This document shows positions 18,760 through 28,428 of a stretch of DNA of 50,944 nucleotides, piece after piece (position 1 is the stretch's first letter; each line of letters starts with the position of its first letter). Made by a program: the position numbers and the translations under genes. Below the pieces are notes generated by a model. The model did not search any database. It was not told where the DNA came from and worked only from the letters and a program-made list of their open reading frames with translations. The stretch lies in the NCBI GenBank assembly GCA_913043205.1, contig CAJWLF010000015.1, forward strand, positions 1-50,944. The letters are read 5' to 3'. The stretch comes from an uncultured Chloroflexota bacterium (lineage in GTDB: Bacteria > Chloroflexota > UBA11872 > VXNJ01).

Positions 18760-19914
18760 TCAATCCCTATTAGCGGTTCTGGAAATTACCTCTAGCAATT
18801 CTTCTCCGTATCGACGCTCGGCAAACTCAGCAGCACGTACAACCCCTAAAGTTGATTTAGACGCCCGGACCCTATCCGAACACATCTGCTTCATTAATTG
18901 AAATAGGCCTGATGAATCATCTTGCGCAAACAGTGAACCCGCTTCCCCGACAACTTCGGGTAAAGCCCCAGAGTCAGCAGCCAACACAGGTGTACCACAG
19001 GCCATTGATTCTAAGCCTGGAAGACCAAATCCCTCATCCACGCCAGCCATAACAAGCGCTGTAGCCCCCTTCATTATGTGGGCCAATTCTTGATCGTCTT
19101 TGATTCGTAGACGCAGTATTCGATCATTGGCAGAATTATCACTGTTACTGTCACGAGTAATCCCTGCATCCCACCCCACCGCCCCTACTTCTACCAAGAC
19201 ATGGTCAGCAATTTCTCTGTCACAAAATTCTCTAAATGCCTTTTCAACAATCTCTATGTTTTTTCTCGGTTGTCTCGTTCCCACATGAAGGAAGAAGGGG
19301 CTTTCTATCCCATTCTGTTTGAGAGTCTTTCGAACGACACTATCTTCATATTTGTCATGAAAAATATCCGCATTATGAACCAAGCGCACCGTAGTAACCC
19401 TATCTTCAGACAACCCATAAATATCCAGAACATCCTCCCGCACAAAATCAGAAATAGTCACAACATGGTCCGCGCGATGGACATTAATAGAAGTCCATTT
19501 GTCCAAATGGCCTGCCAATTCTGACGAGAAAAACTCCGACGCTCTGCCCTTCAAAAAAGCCAAGTCATACACCATCACAATTAGCGGAGGCCCATCCATC
19601 AACGGAGACTGCTCATGGGCAGTCCTGATAGCAACATCTGCATTCCGCCAGTTAGCGTTCATCGCAAGGCGAAATCGATACCATGGGTCGCCACCTACCA
19701 AACTAGCTGCCAATCCATTAAGAAAAGGGAGCGGTCGCGATACTGAAATGGCCACCCCATCCGGCACCTCCCTCTCCGGCCCTCTATCAGTGATGCAGAT
19801 AATTTCATTAGACGTATTCGCCTTGCGTAGAGCCCGAACGGCAAGTCTTGCAACAGCGGAATTTCCATCACTTACCCCTAAATTAGCCACACGATAATCA
19901 ACAGCTATCCGCAC
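18760..19914 (-). CDS. GT4-type glycosyltransferase (GT-B fold)
   Basis: A 384-residue GT-B glycosyltransferase. The C-terminal donor-binding half contains FLHVGTRQPRKNIEIVEKAF, the EX7E motif in DEGFGLPGLESMACGTPVLA and SGALPEVVGEAGSLF. The N-terminal half is less conserved, as expected for acceptor binding. The open frame extends to a TTG at 19950, but a GGAG lies 6 bases before GTG 19914, which starts a more typical N-terminus (VRIAVDYRVANLG), so I use that start. It is monocistronic, with 239 bases to the next gene downstream. Sugar and acceptor are unknown. Confidence 0.86.
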   Translation of the reverse strand: MRIAVDYRVANLGVSDGNSAVARLAVRALRKANTSNEIICITDRGPEREVPDGVAISVSRPLPFLNGLAASLVGGDPWYRFRLAMNANWRNADVAIRTAHEQSPLMDGPPLIVMVYDLAFLKGRASEFFSSELAGHLDKWTSINVHRADHVVTISDFVREDVLDIYGLSEDRVTTVRLVHNADIFHDKYEDSVVRKTLKQNGIESPFFLHVGTRQPRKNIEIVEKAFREFCDREIADHVLVEVGAVGWDAGITRDSNSDNSANDRILRLRIKDDQELAHIMKGATALVMAGVDEGFGLPGLESMACGTPVLAADSGALPEVVGEAGSLFAQDDSSGLFQLMKQMCSDRVRASKSTLGVVRAAEFAERRYGEELLEVISRTANRD

Positions 19915-20020
19915 CTGGGTCTCCAATGCAGGTCTATAGGTTTCACACAAATCGCCAAGAAGAGTTACACTTTACAACCCTTTGTTGTGTCACCTCTGAA
20001 AATAACACCGGAGAACTACC

Positions 20021-21181
20021 TTGGTCGAAAATCCTGCACGCCTACTCTTGGGCCCGGGGCCATCCCCTGTCGATCCTCGAGTCACACAAGCCATGTCCAC
20101 TCCTGTAATTGGCCACATGGACCCCATGTTCGTTTCGGACTTAGGAAACACGTCAGAGCTATTGCGTCACGTGTTCGGCACAAAAAACAGAGCTACTTTC
20201 GCCGTAAGTGGCACAGGTTTTTCCGGAATGGAAACTGCCCTGGTAAACGTCATCGAGCCTGGAGATACTGTAATCGTAGGTGTTTCCGGGTTTTTCGGTG
20301 TCAAAGCCGAAGAACTTTGTCGAAGGCTTGGAGCAGAAACTATAGTCGTTTCAAACGGTTTTGGCCTACCGGTCGAAACCATTGACATTCGAAGTGCACT
20401 AGAAGATTCGGGCGATGTGAAAGCCGTATTCCTTGTATCAGCGGAAACTTCAGTTGGCCTCCGTCAACCCTTGCAAGACATAGCCGAGGTTGTGCACGAG
20501 TTTGACTCTCTATTGATTTCCGACATGGTCACATTGTTAGGAGGAGCAGTAGTTAAAGTCGATGAATGGGAGGTTGACATTGCATACTCAGGAAGCCAAA
20601 AGTGCATAGGTACTCCCCCAGGCAGCGCCCCCATAACTTTCAGCCCACGGGCTGTAGAGGCCATAGAGCAACGGAAGTCGCCCGTCCCAAGCTGGTATCT
20701 AAATGCATTGGAGATTAGCGCATATTGGGCAGGAGAATTACCGTACCACCACACCTGTTCTAGCACCGTAATGTACGGACTCAAAAAAGCTCTTGAACTG
20801 ATCAAAGATGAAGGGTTGAACAACCGAGCACAACGCCACGAAATTCACGGAGCGGCATTAAGATCTGGGGTGGAAGCAATGGGTCTATCTGTGGCTAGCT
20901 TGGAAGGAAGAAGACTGGGCATGCTGACTCCTATCAATATCCCGGAAGGAATAGACGACAAAGACGTTCGCTCAGCCCTTCTCGAAGAATACAACACAGA
21001 AATAGGTGGAGGCTTGGGTGACTGGGCAGGGAAAGTCTGGCGTATAGGCTTAATGGGTTATGGCTCTACCCCAGCCAATGTCCTCCACATTTTGAACGCG
21101 CTAGAACACCTATTGTCGGAACGCGGCCATAAATGCGAGCGAGGATCCGCCACCGCTGCCGCCACTCAATCCCTCAGCTAG
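20021..21181 (+). CDS. Class V aminotransferase (alanine/serine-glyoxylate aminotransferase-like)
   Basis: A 386-residue PLP enzyme of fold type I, class V. LLLGPGPSPVDPRV near the start, the AVSGTGFSGMETAL cofactor loop, ISDMVTLLGG with Asp168 for the PLP ring nitrogen, and Lys194 in SGSQKCIGTPPG mark the alanine-glyoxylate/serine-glyoxylate aminotransferase group. The end GKVWRIGLMGYGSTPANVLHIL is also typical. It would transfer an amino group to glyoxylate, giving glycine. The TTG start at 20021 has GGAG 7 bases upstream. It converges on the hydrolase with 6 bases between the stops. Confidence 0.92.
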   Translation: MVENPARLLLGPGPSPVDPRVTQAMSTPVIGHMDPMFVSDLGNTSELLRHVFGTKNRATFAVSGTGFSGMETALVNVIEPGDTVIVGVSGFFGVKAEELCRRLGAETIVVSNGFGLPVETIDIRSALEDSGDVKAVFLVSAETSVGLRQPLQDIAEVVHEFDSLLISDMVTLLGGAVVKVDEWEVDIAYSGSQKCIGTPPGSAPITFSPRAVEAIEQRKSPVPSWYLNALEISAYWAGELPYHHTCSSTVMYGLKKALELIKDEGLNNRAQRHEIHGAALRSGVEAMGLSVASLEGRRLGMLTPINIPEGIDDKDVRSALLEEYNTEIGGGLGDWAGKVWRIGLMGYGSTPANVLHILNALEHLLSERGHKCERGSATAAATQSLS

Positions 21182-21187
21182 AGAAGA

Positions 21188-22354
21188 TTATCGGGCAACA
21201 CCATTAAGCATAGCGGTCAATCCGAAAATCGTCCGACTTGCATCTTGTAGATAAGCCCAAAGTCTGCCCAAGTTGTGAAACGACACGGCAACCCCTTCTA
21301 TTTCAGCATGCTTTAAAAATTCTGACTTAAAGACCAGCTTGACATTGCTGTGCATTCCTGACGCCAGTTCTCTCGACTCCTCAGGAGAGAAATAAGGGTC
21401 TCCTTCTTCGTAGAAAATCCAAGCTGGAAAATCAACTCTCGCGAGGACACGATCCGGCGACATAAACTCCAATAAACGCACAGACTGCAAAGGAAGCCCA
21501 GATTCCCATATTCGCATCATTTCATCGTGATCCCTATTTACCAGCAAGGAATAAACGCCCTTCGCATCTTTACTTAGTCGACTCCATATATTCTGGTGGT
21601 CCTCTGACTGTTCGCCCCACGCTCGAGTCTGAAGCAAATAGTTCATAATTTGCTGGTCTTCCAGTGACAATGTCTTGATAAGACTATTCCTCAACACAAC
21701 CCATACCAGCGGAAGGGGCTCAAATTCATAGTCTTGACCTCTCAATACAAATTTCCCCGTGGTGGCAGAAGAAACCACCCTCGACAAATCGCCATAAGCC
21801 CCTATTAGCCCTATCCCCTTGACCATCCCATTAACCCGTGGGTCGACGGCAGCAATGATTGTTTGGCTGCCTCCCGCACTAAACCCCACAACCCCCACTT
21901 CTTGCACAGGATTTCTTCCTGCATTCTCGACAGCTAACACCAAGGTCTTAATGTCTCTATGGTCCAACCTTAAGCCTTGATATCCTCGTAGCTCCGGGAC
22001 AAACACGGTCGTTCCCAGCCTGCTCAACTGCGTAGCAAGTCGTACTAAAGGCAAATAGTCACGCCCATCGCGGACAACTCCATTTACCAAGACCAATCTT
22101 TCGCTACCCCCAATCCCACTACCCTTATAGATATCCATGCTAATCCCATCAGGCAAGTTTTCCTCCACCACTATCGCTTTAGGCATAAACCTTCCAAAAA
22201 GCAAGATTCGACCCTCTGATGCGGTATTAAGAGCAATTTCTACAACTCTGAGAGACGAGTCGATCGGTGTTAAAAAGAATAATCCTGAGATCGCCAGCAT
22301 TACACAAACCCTTAGCACCCAAGTTGCCTTATTTGTCTGTTTAAGCAACTTCAA
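21188..22354 (-). CDS. Alpha/beta hydrolase with N-terminal membrane anchor
   Basis: A 388-residue protein with one N-terminal hydrophobic helix (residues about 11-30) acting as a signal anchor. An alpha/beta-hydrolase domain follows. The nucleophile elbow is GFSAGG with Ser159; the likely acid is Asp in EEGDPYF and the likely base His in FLKHAEIEG near the C-terminus. FVPELRGYQGL corresponds to the strand before the oxyanion region. A dienelactone hydrolase- or peptidase-like activity outside the membrane is possible, but the substrate is not predictable. The start codon is TTG at 22354 with weak Shine-Dalgarno pairing. Confidence 0.72.
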   Translation of the reverse strand: MKLLKQTNKATWVLRVCVMLAISGLFFLTPIDSSLRVVEIALNTASEGRILLFGRFMPKAIVVEENLPDGISMDIYKGSGIGGSERLVLVNGVVRDGRDYLPLVRLATQLSRLGTTVFVPELRGYQGLRLDHRDIKTLVLAVENAGRNPVQEVGVVGFSAGGSQTIIAAVDPRVNGMVKGIGLIGAYGDLSRVVSSATTGKFVLRGQDYEFEPLPLVWVVLRNSLIKTLSLEDQQIMNYLLQTRAWGEQSEDHQNIWSRLSKDAKGVYSLLVNRDHDEMMRIWESGLPLQSVRLLEFMSPDRVLARVDFPAWIFYEEGDPYFSPEESRELASGMHSNVKLVFKSEFLKHAEIEGVAVSFHNLGRLWAYLQDASRTIFGLTAMLNGVAR

Positions 22355-22462
22355 ATCTCAAACCCGTTTGTCTTTTTCGAAAAATGTCCGGCATCACTCG
22401 TCATATATCCATATCCCCGCACTTTGCCTAACTACCCCATATCCACCAATTACAAACTAAGC

Positions 22463-23353
22463 TCAGTCGACCTCCCCCATCAATTCCTGAATCGAACGCT
22501 CAACCAAATCTTTAAACCCGGAAAACTCAGTCGGGACAAAATCAAGATCTAGCACTGTTTGTTCAGTGTCCAAATAATCGAACGCTCTTGATTCAGAAAT
22601 AAACTCTGCCTCGTCCACAGGAATTTGCAAAAGCGCATAATATTCGTCTGAATACTGTCTTCCAACCATACGCCACGTGTTCCCTCCAGCAACATTATAT
22701 ATTGCGCCTACTGCTCTTTCATTCAACGTCGCTTGCGCGACTGCTGCAGCAACATCGTCAACCAAAACAAATTCCATCCTCTGGCTCTCAGTGAATGGCC
22801 ATGGAGCTGGTGGCATCAAAAACTCAGCTACTGAGACCCCAGAAATTCTTAGTATTGTATTTTGAATCCCAGAATCGGCAATTATGTGTTCACACTCAAT
22901 TTTGCTCTCTGCATAAGCGCCCACACCATTTAGGGGGGTATCAGTGCCTACAGGAGCAGATAGATTCTGAGTATTCCCATATACAACTACCGAAGATCCA
23001 AAAACAAGTCTGGCAAAAGGCACTTTGTCACTCATTACGTTGATTACATTCATAGTACCGTCAACATTCACCTTGCGTGTTAGAGCCGGCTTTTCATCCG
23101 CAATAGGGGGTAGTACAGCCGCTAGGTGAACAACCACGTCACACCCTAAAAAGGACTCTGCCAAATATTGCTCATCACCAATATCGCCAGGGAAGATTTT
23201 TAACGAAGCGTCCTCATCTAACCCCGTGTAATCCGCGGTAGGAAGATCCAGTATCCGTACCTCGCAGCGATTGTTCTTCAGTATAGAAGCTACAAGTCGG
23301 CCTACGCGCCCCGCCCCGCCAGTAATTGCTACTAGTTGCTGTGCTCTGTCCAT
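22463..23353 (-). CDS. NAD-dependent epimerase/dehydratase family protein
   Basis: A 296-residue extended SDR: VAITGGAGRVGRLVASIL at the N-terminus, an Asp at the end of strand 2 (RILDLP), VVHLAAVLPP, FGSSVVVYG and the active-site YAESKIECE (Tyr and Lys). The substrate-binding half is short, like the atypical nucleotide-sugar or flavonoid-reductase-like enzymes. It starts with ATG at 23353 and is divergent from the DNA-repair operon, sharing a 69-base promoter region that contains two palindromes. Confidence 0.82.
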   Translation of the reverse strand: MDRAQQLVAITGGAGRVGRLVASILKNNRCEVRILDLPTADYTGLDEDASLKIFPGDIGDEQYLAESFLGCDVVVHLAAVLPPIADEKPALTRKVNVDGTMNVINVMSDKVPFARLVFGSSVVVYGNTQNLSAPVGTDTPLNGVGAYAESKIECEHIIADSGIQNTILRISGVSVAEFLMPPAPWPFTESQRMEFVLVDDVAAAVAQATLNERAVGAIYNVAGGNTWRMVGRQYSDEYYALLQIPVDEAEFISESRAFDYLDTEQTVLDLDFVPTEFSGFKDLVERSIQELMGEVD

Positions 23354-23382
23354 AAGTCCTCTATCTGGTATAAGTAGTATGT

Positions 23383-23419
23383 CCGCCTAATAGCGGATTC
23401 TATTAAAAAGGTTAACCTT
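23383..23419. promoter_or_regulatory. Palindromes in the divergent promoter of the Mre11-HerA operon
   Basis: Two dyads occur within 37 bases. CCGC-N6-GCGG is at 23383-23396 and a perfect 12-base palindrome, AAGGTTAACCTT, is at 23408-23419. The second ends 3 bases before the TTG start of sbcD and lies just after a possible -10 box (TATTAA, 23401-23406). The position suits an operator, but no known repressor site is recognised. Confidence 0.35.
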
Positions 23420-23422
23420 AAG

Positions 23423-24745
23423 TTGCGTTTCGTACATTTTGCAGATGTCCACTTGGGCAACACACAATACGGCCTCGACACACGTGCCGAGGACTTCGCA
23501 CGAGCCTACCACGACGCTATCAACTATTGTGAAGACGTTGCACCCGACTTCGTACTATTAGCAGGCGACCTTTTTGAACACCACAAGGTCGATCCAAGCA
23601 CCTTTCGAGTCGCCAAAAAAGGACTAGAACGGCTCCGACGGAAGGAAATCCCTGTTTTTGCTATCGAAGGCAACCATGACAAACCCGCACGGCAGGGCGT
23701 CTCAAGTTGGTTATGGTACCTAAACAGAGAGGGATTCATCCATTTGTTAGACATCGTTCCGGATATAGACGGTGGCTTCCTTCTGAATCACTGGAATCCT
23801 AACGATGGACGTGGAGCTTATTTTGACTTAGATGGAGTCCGGATTTTTGGCATAGGATATTACGGTGCTCGTCTACCCAGTATTCTGTCTACTTTTGAAA
23901 AACACGCTGCGATCATACCCGCCAAGGGAATAAATCACTCCATATGCATGCTGCACACCGGGATAGATGATGTCGTCGACTATAATCAAAGCGGTGCCAC
24001 CGCATCCTCCCTCAGCCCCCTTGCGAATCTCGTTGACTACGTCGCATTAGGCCACATACATCATCGCTTTGAGATCCAACGGGATGACAATAGCACCCCA
24101 TGGATCTATAACCCGGGATCTTTTGAAACGTGCAGTGCTTTGGAAGCAGGAAGAGAGAAGGGACTATACGACGTCCAGTTAAACGGGGACAAAGGCTGTC
24201 TACAAGCCACCCATGTGTCAGACCCCATATTTAGGCGCCCATACTATCGATTTGCCATAGATATTGACGGTATGCCTTCCCCAGAAACTCTACAGCAAAC
24301 GGTTTTGTCCTATGTCTCAGCAAGAATTGAATCAAGTCAAATTCAACCAATGTTAGCTCTTACATTATCCGGAACCCCTCAATTTGACCGGGGGCTATTG
24401 GATACGGACCAACTGCAAAACATCATCTCTAAAAAATTTGATTGCTTGCATACACGAATACGATTAGAGGCGCAGTCGCGACAAGCGAATCACTCTTCAG
24501 ACGTCGGAGAGGCCAAAACACGACACCAAATTGAAAGAATCGTTCTTTCCGCCCATTTCAAACAAAAGCCTCACTATGCAAAGAAGGCCGACAAATTGGC
24601 TAGCCTAGCCATACAAATCCGTCACGAAAGTATCGACGGGAACTCTTCAGAGGCAATCCTCGCTACACTAAAGTCAGAAATCAAGAACATCATTGACTGT
24701 CTGCCCATCGCCGAGGAGGACTTAGATGCTACTAGTAAGCCTTAG
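23423..24745 (+). CDS. Mre11/SbcD-like DNA repair nuclease subunit
   Basis: A 440-residue calcineurin-like metallophosphoesterase of the Mre11/SbcD type. The five phosphoesterase motifs are visible: FADVHLG (Asp8, His10), LLAGDLFEHH, IEGNHDKPAR, the late MLHTGI and ALGHIHHR. A capping and Rad50-binding C-terminal part of about 170 residues follows. With Rad50 it forms the nuclease-ATPase complex that processes broken DNA ends. It starts with TTG at 23423 without a clear ribosome-binding site, so the message may be nearly leaderless. It overlaps the Rad50 gene by 20 bases. Confidence 0.92.
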   Translation: MRFVHFADVHLGNTQYGLDTRAEDFARAYHDAINYCEDVAPDFVLLAGDLFEHHKVDPSTFRVAKKGLERLRRKEIPVFAIEGNHDKPARQGVSSWLWYLNREGFIHLLDIVPDIDGGFLLNHWNPNDGRGAYFDLDGVRIFGIGYYGARLPSILSTFEKHAAIIPAKGINHSICMLHTGIDDVVDYNQSGATASSLSPLANLVDYVALGHIHHRFEIQRDDNSTPWIYNPGSFETCSALEAGREKGLYDVQLNGDKGCLQATHVSDPIFRRPYYRFAIDIDGMPSPETLQQTVLSYVSARIESSQIQPMLALTLSGTPQFDRGLLDTDQLQNIISKKFDCLHTRIRLEAQSRQANHSSDVGEAKTRHQIERIVLSAHFKQKPHYAKKADKLASLAIQIRHESIDGNSSEAILATLKSEIKNIIDCLPIAEEDLDATSKP

Positions 24746-27188
24746 TCTGGAAAATATAAAGAGCTACAAAAGGGCAGACATTGAATTCCATCATGGCCTA
24801 ACCGCAATTCTCGGTCAAAATGGGGCGGGCAAATCTACAATCCTCGAAGCTATTGGATTCGCATTGTTTAACTATCTCAGATTAAACACAGCAAAATTTC
24901 TCAGACGTGGAGAAAGTAAAGGTCAAGTAAGCCTAGTCTTTACCTCCTTATTAAACGAGCATCAGTATAAAATCACTCGGACACTGTTCCGAAAGGCCAC
25001 GGGAAACAAAGCTGAGATTATTGATCACGAAAACGGCGGAGTCGAAGCAACTGGTGCGGAGGCAACACAGAACTTCATAAAAGAACACCTGCGCCTTGAC
25101 CATCTATCAACCCCGCTCCATAAAATCTTTTCCAACGTTGTCGGAGTACCTCAAGGAAGATTGTTAGCCGATTTCAGTACTACCGGCGAAGCCCGCAGGG
25201 CCATCTTTGACCCAATAATCGGAACAAAACACTTTCGAGACGCCTACGACAAGCTCAAGGAACCTCTAGCTGAGCTCAAATGGGAAATAAGTACCATTAA
25301 ATCCACAGTATCTGACCTAGAGTCGATCCCTCATGAACTTGCTAAGCTTAAGGAAGATTTAGCAGATCAATTGGCCCAAGAAAAGTCTCTACGTGATGAA
25401 AAACAGTCCGTCACAAACGAGACAACAAGGCTGAATGCCTCACTCGAATTGCATAGTCAAACCAAGAACCACATCAACCAGGCCTCAGAGGCTTACAACG
25501 AGGCCCTCTTAAGAAAAGAGACGGCAAAACGCAAATTCGATGAAGCACGCAGTAAGCACAGGGAAGTTCGAGAGGCCGCCATCAAGAAATCCTGTTTGGA
25601 AACAGACTATACCCGTTACTTTTTTATCGAAAATATTGAGCTGCCACGGACGCACAAGGCATTAGAACGCTTAGCTAATCTCACTTCCGACCTAAAAATC
25701 GCCAAGTCAATGCTCGAAACACACCTAAGCAACCTGCGACTAAAACGTGATGACCTACAACGTCTTACGGATTTAAAGCTGGAGCTTCCTGGGTTAGAAG
25801 CAGAGGCATTGGACGAAGCTGCTCGAGATGAGGTTTACAAGAAAACACTATTGTCATTGCAAGAAGATAGAGCCATCCTTAAAGCAAAGCTCGCATTATT
25901 TGGAACACAAGCCAACCAGCACAATGAAGCTTCTACCGAAAAAAAGGCCCTATTAGAAACCCTTAAGCAAGAAGATCATGCTGTAGACTCATCCAATGTT
26001 CTCTTGCAAAAAGCCATCAAGCTGGCCTCAGCTCGTGGTTACCGTGTGATTGAATTATTGAATGAAAAAATCGCATCGGGAGACCCAACTCAAAAACCTC
26101 GTTTAGAATCGAAATTGCGCTCAGTGGAAGAGCAATTACAGCTATGCAAACCAGTCAAAAACTCAGCTAGAAGGGAATTGGAAGAAGCCAAAAGAACAAT
26201 CGCAGAATCGCTTCCTGTTTCCAAAAAAGAATACGAGACTCTGTCCAAAAAGTCCGAGCCCCTAAGAGCTATTATCACGGAGATTGAAGAGTCGATGGCC
26301 CCTTTATCAGACCTTCCTCAGCGAAAAAAAGAGTTTATGGAATACCTACAAGATTTACAGGGAAACCGAGAGCTTTACCTAACTTACCAACTCCAGGCAC
26401 AAAAGTACATGTCTACAAAACGGCATCAGTCAGAAGCCTTAGATGAATTAAGAGAAGAAACTCAAAGCTTACGCTGTAGCTATGTCTCCCTACAAGAATC
26501 GAAAAACGGACTCGATCCTCTCGACATTGATACAAACATCAATGTCACTACAAAAAAGCTCCAGGAGCTCAGCAACCTTGCCGGGAAATTTGGTGCGCAG
26601 TTAGACGGAATACAAGAGAGAAAAAAGGAGATCAAGGCCAAACTTAAAGACCATACTGAGAAGCAAGAAAAACTCAAAAATGAACAATCCCGCCTAATAC
26701 AATCGGAGTCGATGTACAAATTGCTGACGGATATCCGAGAAGCAATCAACGTTACGGGCCCCGAGATAACGCGACTGCTACTAGAAAATGTATCTTTGAC
26801 TGCAAGTGAGCTATACAACCAAATTATGGACGACTGGTCACTATCTCTGTCATGGAATAAGAATTACGAAATCCTCATAGATAACGCCGGCCACAAGCAC
26901 ACTTTTGAGGAGCTGTCCGGCGGCGAACAGGTCGCAGCGGTGCTCGCAATCAGACTTGCAATGCTTAAGGAGCTGCTCCGTTTTGATTTAGCATTTCTTG
27001 ATGAGCCCACCCAAAACTTGGATTCACAAAAGCGAGACAATCTTGCTTCACAAATACACCGCCTACGTGGATTCAAACAGTTGTTTGTCATTAGCCATGA
27101 CGACACCTTCGAAACATCTTTGGAGAACATTATCTCAATAGGCAAGACCGGCTCCGCCTCCTTCATCGAATCCACCCCGGCCAGCTGA
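24726..27188 (+). CDS. Rad50/SbcC-like SMC-type ATPase without a CxxC zinc hook
   Basis: An 820-residue ABC/SMC ATPase. Walker A is GQNGAGKS (residues 30-37), followed by a long coiled-coil pair (about 170-680). The signature motif LSGGEQ and Walker B FDLAFLDEPTQNLD lie near the end. The Cys-X-X-Cys zinc hook that joins Rad50 coils is absent. The nearest candidate is LCKPVKN, about residue 475, with only one Cys. The Mre11 gene overlaps its start and nurA begins on its stop codon (TGATG), so the complex is made from one coupled message. It acts in double-strand-break end processing. Confidence 0.92.
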   Translation: MLLVSLSLENIKSYKRADIEFHHGLTAILGQNGAGKSTILEAIGFALFNYLRLNTAKFLRRGESKGQVSLVFTSLLNEHQYKITRTLFRKATGNKAEIIDHENGGVEATGAEATQNFIKEHLRLDHLSTPLHKIFSNVVGVPQGRLLADFSTTGEARRAIFDPIIGTKHFRDAYDKLKEPLAELKWEISTIKSTVSDLESIPHELAKLKEDLADQLAQEKSLRDEKQSVTNETTRLNASLELHSQTKNHINQASEAYNEALLRKETAKRKFDEARSKHREVREAAIKKSCLETDYTRYFFIENIELPRTHKALERLANLTSDLKIAKSMLETHLSNLRLKRDDLQRLTDLKLELPGLEAEALDEAARDEVYKKTLLSLQEDRAILKAKLALFGTQANQHNEASTEKKALLETLKQEDHAVDSSNVLLQKAIKLASARGYRVIELLNEKIASGDPTQKPRLESKLRSVEEQLQLCKPVKNSARRELEEAKRTIAESLPVSKKEYETLSKKSEPLRAIITEIEESMAPLSDLPQRKKEFMEYLQDLQGNRELYLTYQLQAQKYMSTKRHQSEALDELREETQSLRCSYVSLQESKNGLDPLDIDTNINVTTKKLQELSNLAGKFGAQLDGIQERKKEIKAKLKDHTEKQEKLKNEQSRLIQSESMYKLLTDIREAINVTGPEITRLLLENVSLTASELYNQIMDDWSLSLSWNKNYEILIDNAGHKHTFEELSGGEQVAAVLAIRLAMLKELLRFDLAFLDEPTQNLDSQKRDNLASQIHRLRGFKQLFVISHDDTFETSLENIISIGKTGSASFIESTPAS

Positions 27189-28345
27189 TGCTACTACCGG
27201 AGCAAATCATAAACGCTTTGGAGGAAGTATCCCTCGATTTTCAAAGTTCAAATAGAGAGTTCTCCCTACAGGTAGCCCATTTACAACAAAAGATGAAATC
27301 GCATAAGTCGTTGCCCACAAATACGATCCGAAGCCGATTGGGATGGCCAGAACAAAGCCCTGGAGCATACCCGACCGGTGAACAAAGCCTGAGCGACCAG
27401 GATTGGCTCTCTTGTACCCACCTGCCCTCTGATAACAGTGCTATGGAGGATTGGAAAGATTGGGCCCATAAAATCCTGTCCAATGTGACCACCTGTGCTG
27501 TAGATGGAAGCCAGATATTTCCAGCCGGGCACTGGGCTGTACCGTTCGGAGCCGTGCAAATTGCAACTTTTGAAAACCATCACGACGGCACTTATTCAAA
27601 AAACACACGTTTCGAAATCGTTCCTCCCAAAGACTTTTCATCTGACGACGATTCCTCTTTTCGGCAAGTAATTTCGGAGCGTCGCCACCGAGCTGAAACT
27701 GCAACTTTAGCTAACTGGATAAAGGCTCAATCCTCCGAAAAATCATCCAGTCTAGCAATATTCGATGGAACATTAATCACCTCCTTTGCATCTGGCCCGG
27801 ACCGGCCCTCATACGTAAAATCTATGACCCGCTTGTTGGAGGCTTCCGCTACAAGCAAAATACCGCTCGTTGCATATATTGACGGTAGTCGGGCTAGAGA
27901 TTTGAGCACTATGCACGGACATTTGGCCGGAATTCCCACACCACGAATTCCAGACTCCACCCTACTGAAGAATTCGGACTGGGGAAGCCGAACACCTGTA
28001 TACATATGCGCTAGAAACCAAGGCTTAGACGGCTACGGGACCTGGGCTCGAAAAATCGGTTTCTTATACTTGAGATCATCGCGGGCAGGACTTCCAGCAC
28101 GCCTCGAGTTCCCCATGTGGATAGTCGAAGATGGTCTATTAGAAGATGTTGTGGATCAAGTCAGAGCAGAAATAATTGCACAAGGCAGCGGATATCCGTA
28201 CGCAATTGAAGCAGCCGATGTGGCTGCCGTACTTAACGCAGACGATAGACGACGATTCGAAGCTATTATGAGTGACTTCGCCAACAAACATGGTTTCCAT
28301 GTATCGTTACGTACAAAAGATCACAGCAAACGCAGGCGGAGATGA
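27188..28345 (+). CDS. nurA: NurA-domain 5'-3' nuclease
   Basis: A 385-residue protein with the NurA nuclease domain. The first metal-binding aspartate is in TCAVDGSQIFP, about residue 99. A second acidic strand is LAIFDGTLI, a third similar strand is VAYIDGSRARDL, and a C-terminal helix region includes YPYAIEAADVAAVLNADDR. NurA is an RNase H-fold nuclease that works inside the HerA translocase to resect DNA ends, best known from archaea. Its ATG overlaps the rad50 stop by one base, a sign of translational coupling. The C-terminus is strongly basic (HSKRRRR). Confidence 0.88.
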   Translation: MLLPEQIINALEEVSLDFQSSNREFSLQVAHLQQKMKSHKSLPTNTIRSRLGWPEQSPGAYPTGEQSLSDQDWLSCTHLPSDNSAMEDWKDWAHKILSNVTTCAVDGSQIFPAGHWAVPFGAVQIATFENHHDGTYSKNTRFEIVPPKDFSSDDDSSFRQVISERRHRAETATLANWIKAQSSEKSSSLAIFDGTLITSFASGPDRPSYVKSMTRLLEASATSKIPLVAYIDGSRARDLSTMHGHLAGIPTPRIPDSTLLKNSDWGSRTPVYICARNQGLDGYGTWARKIGFLYLRSSRAGLPARLEFPMWIVEDGLLEDVVDQVRAEIIAQGSGYPYAIEAADVAAVLNADDRRRFEAIMSDFANKHGFHVSLRTKDHSKRRRR

Positions 28346-28428
28346 TAGTTCTTATGATGGCAGACCATCAAGACTCTTGTACCTTTCCTCATCGTTCAAC
28401 CCGCACATTAGGAACCAGGATCTAGCTC

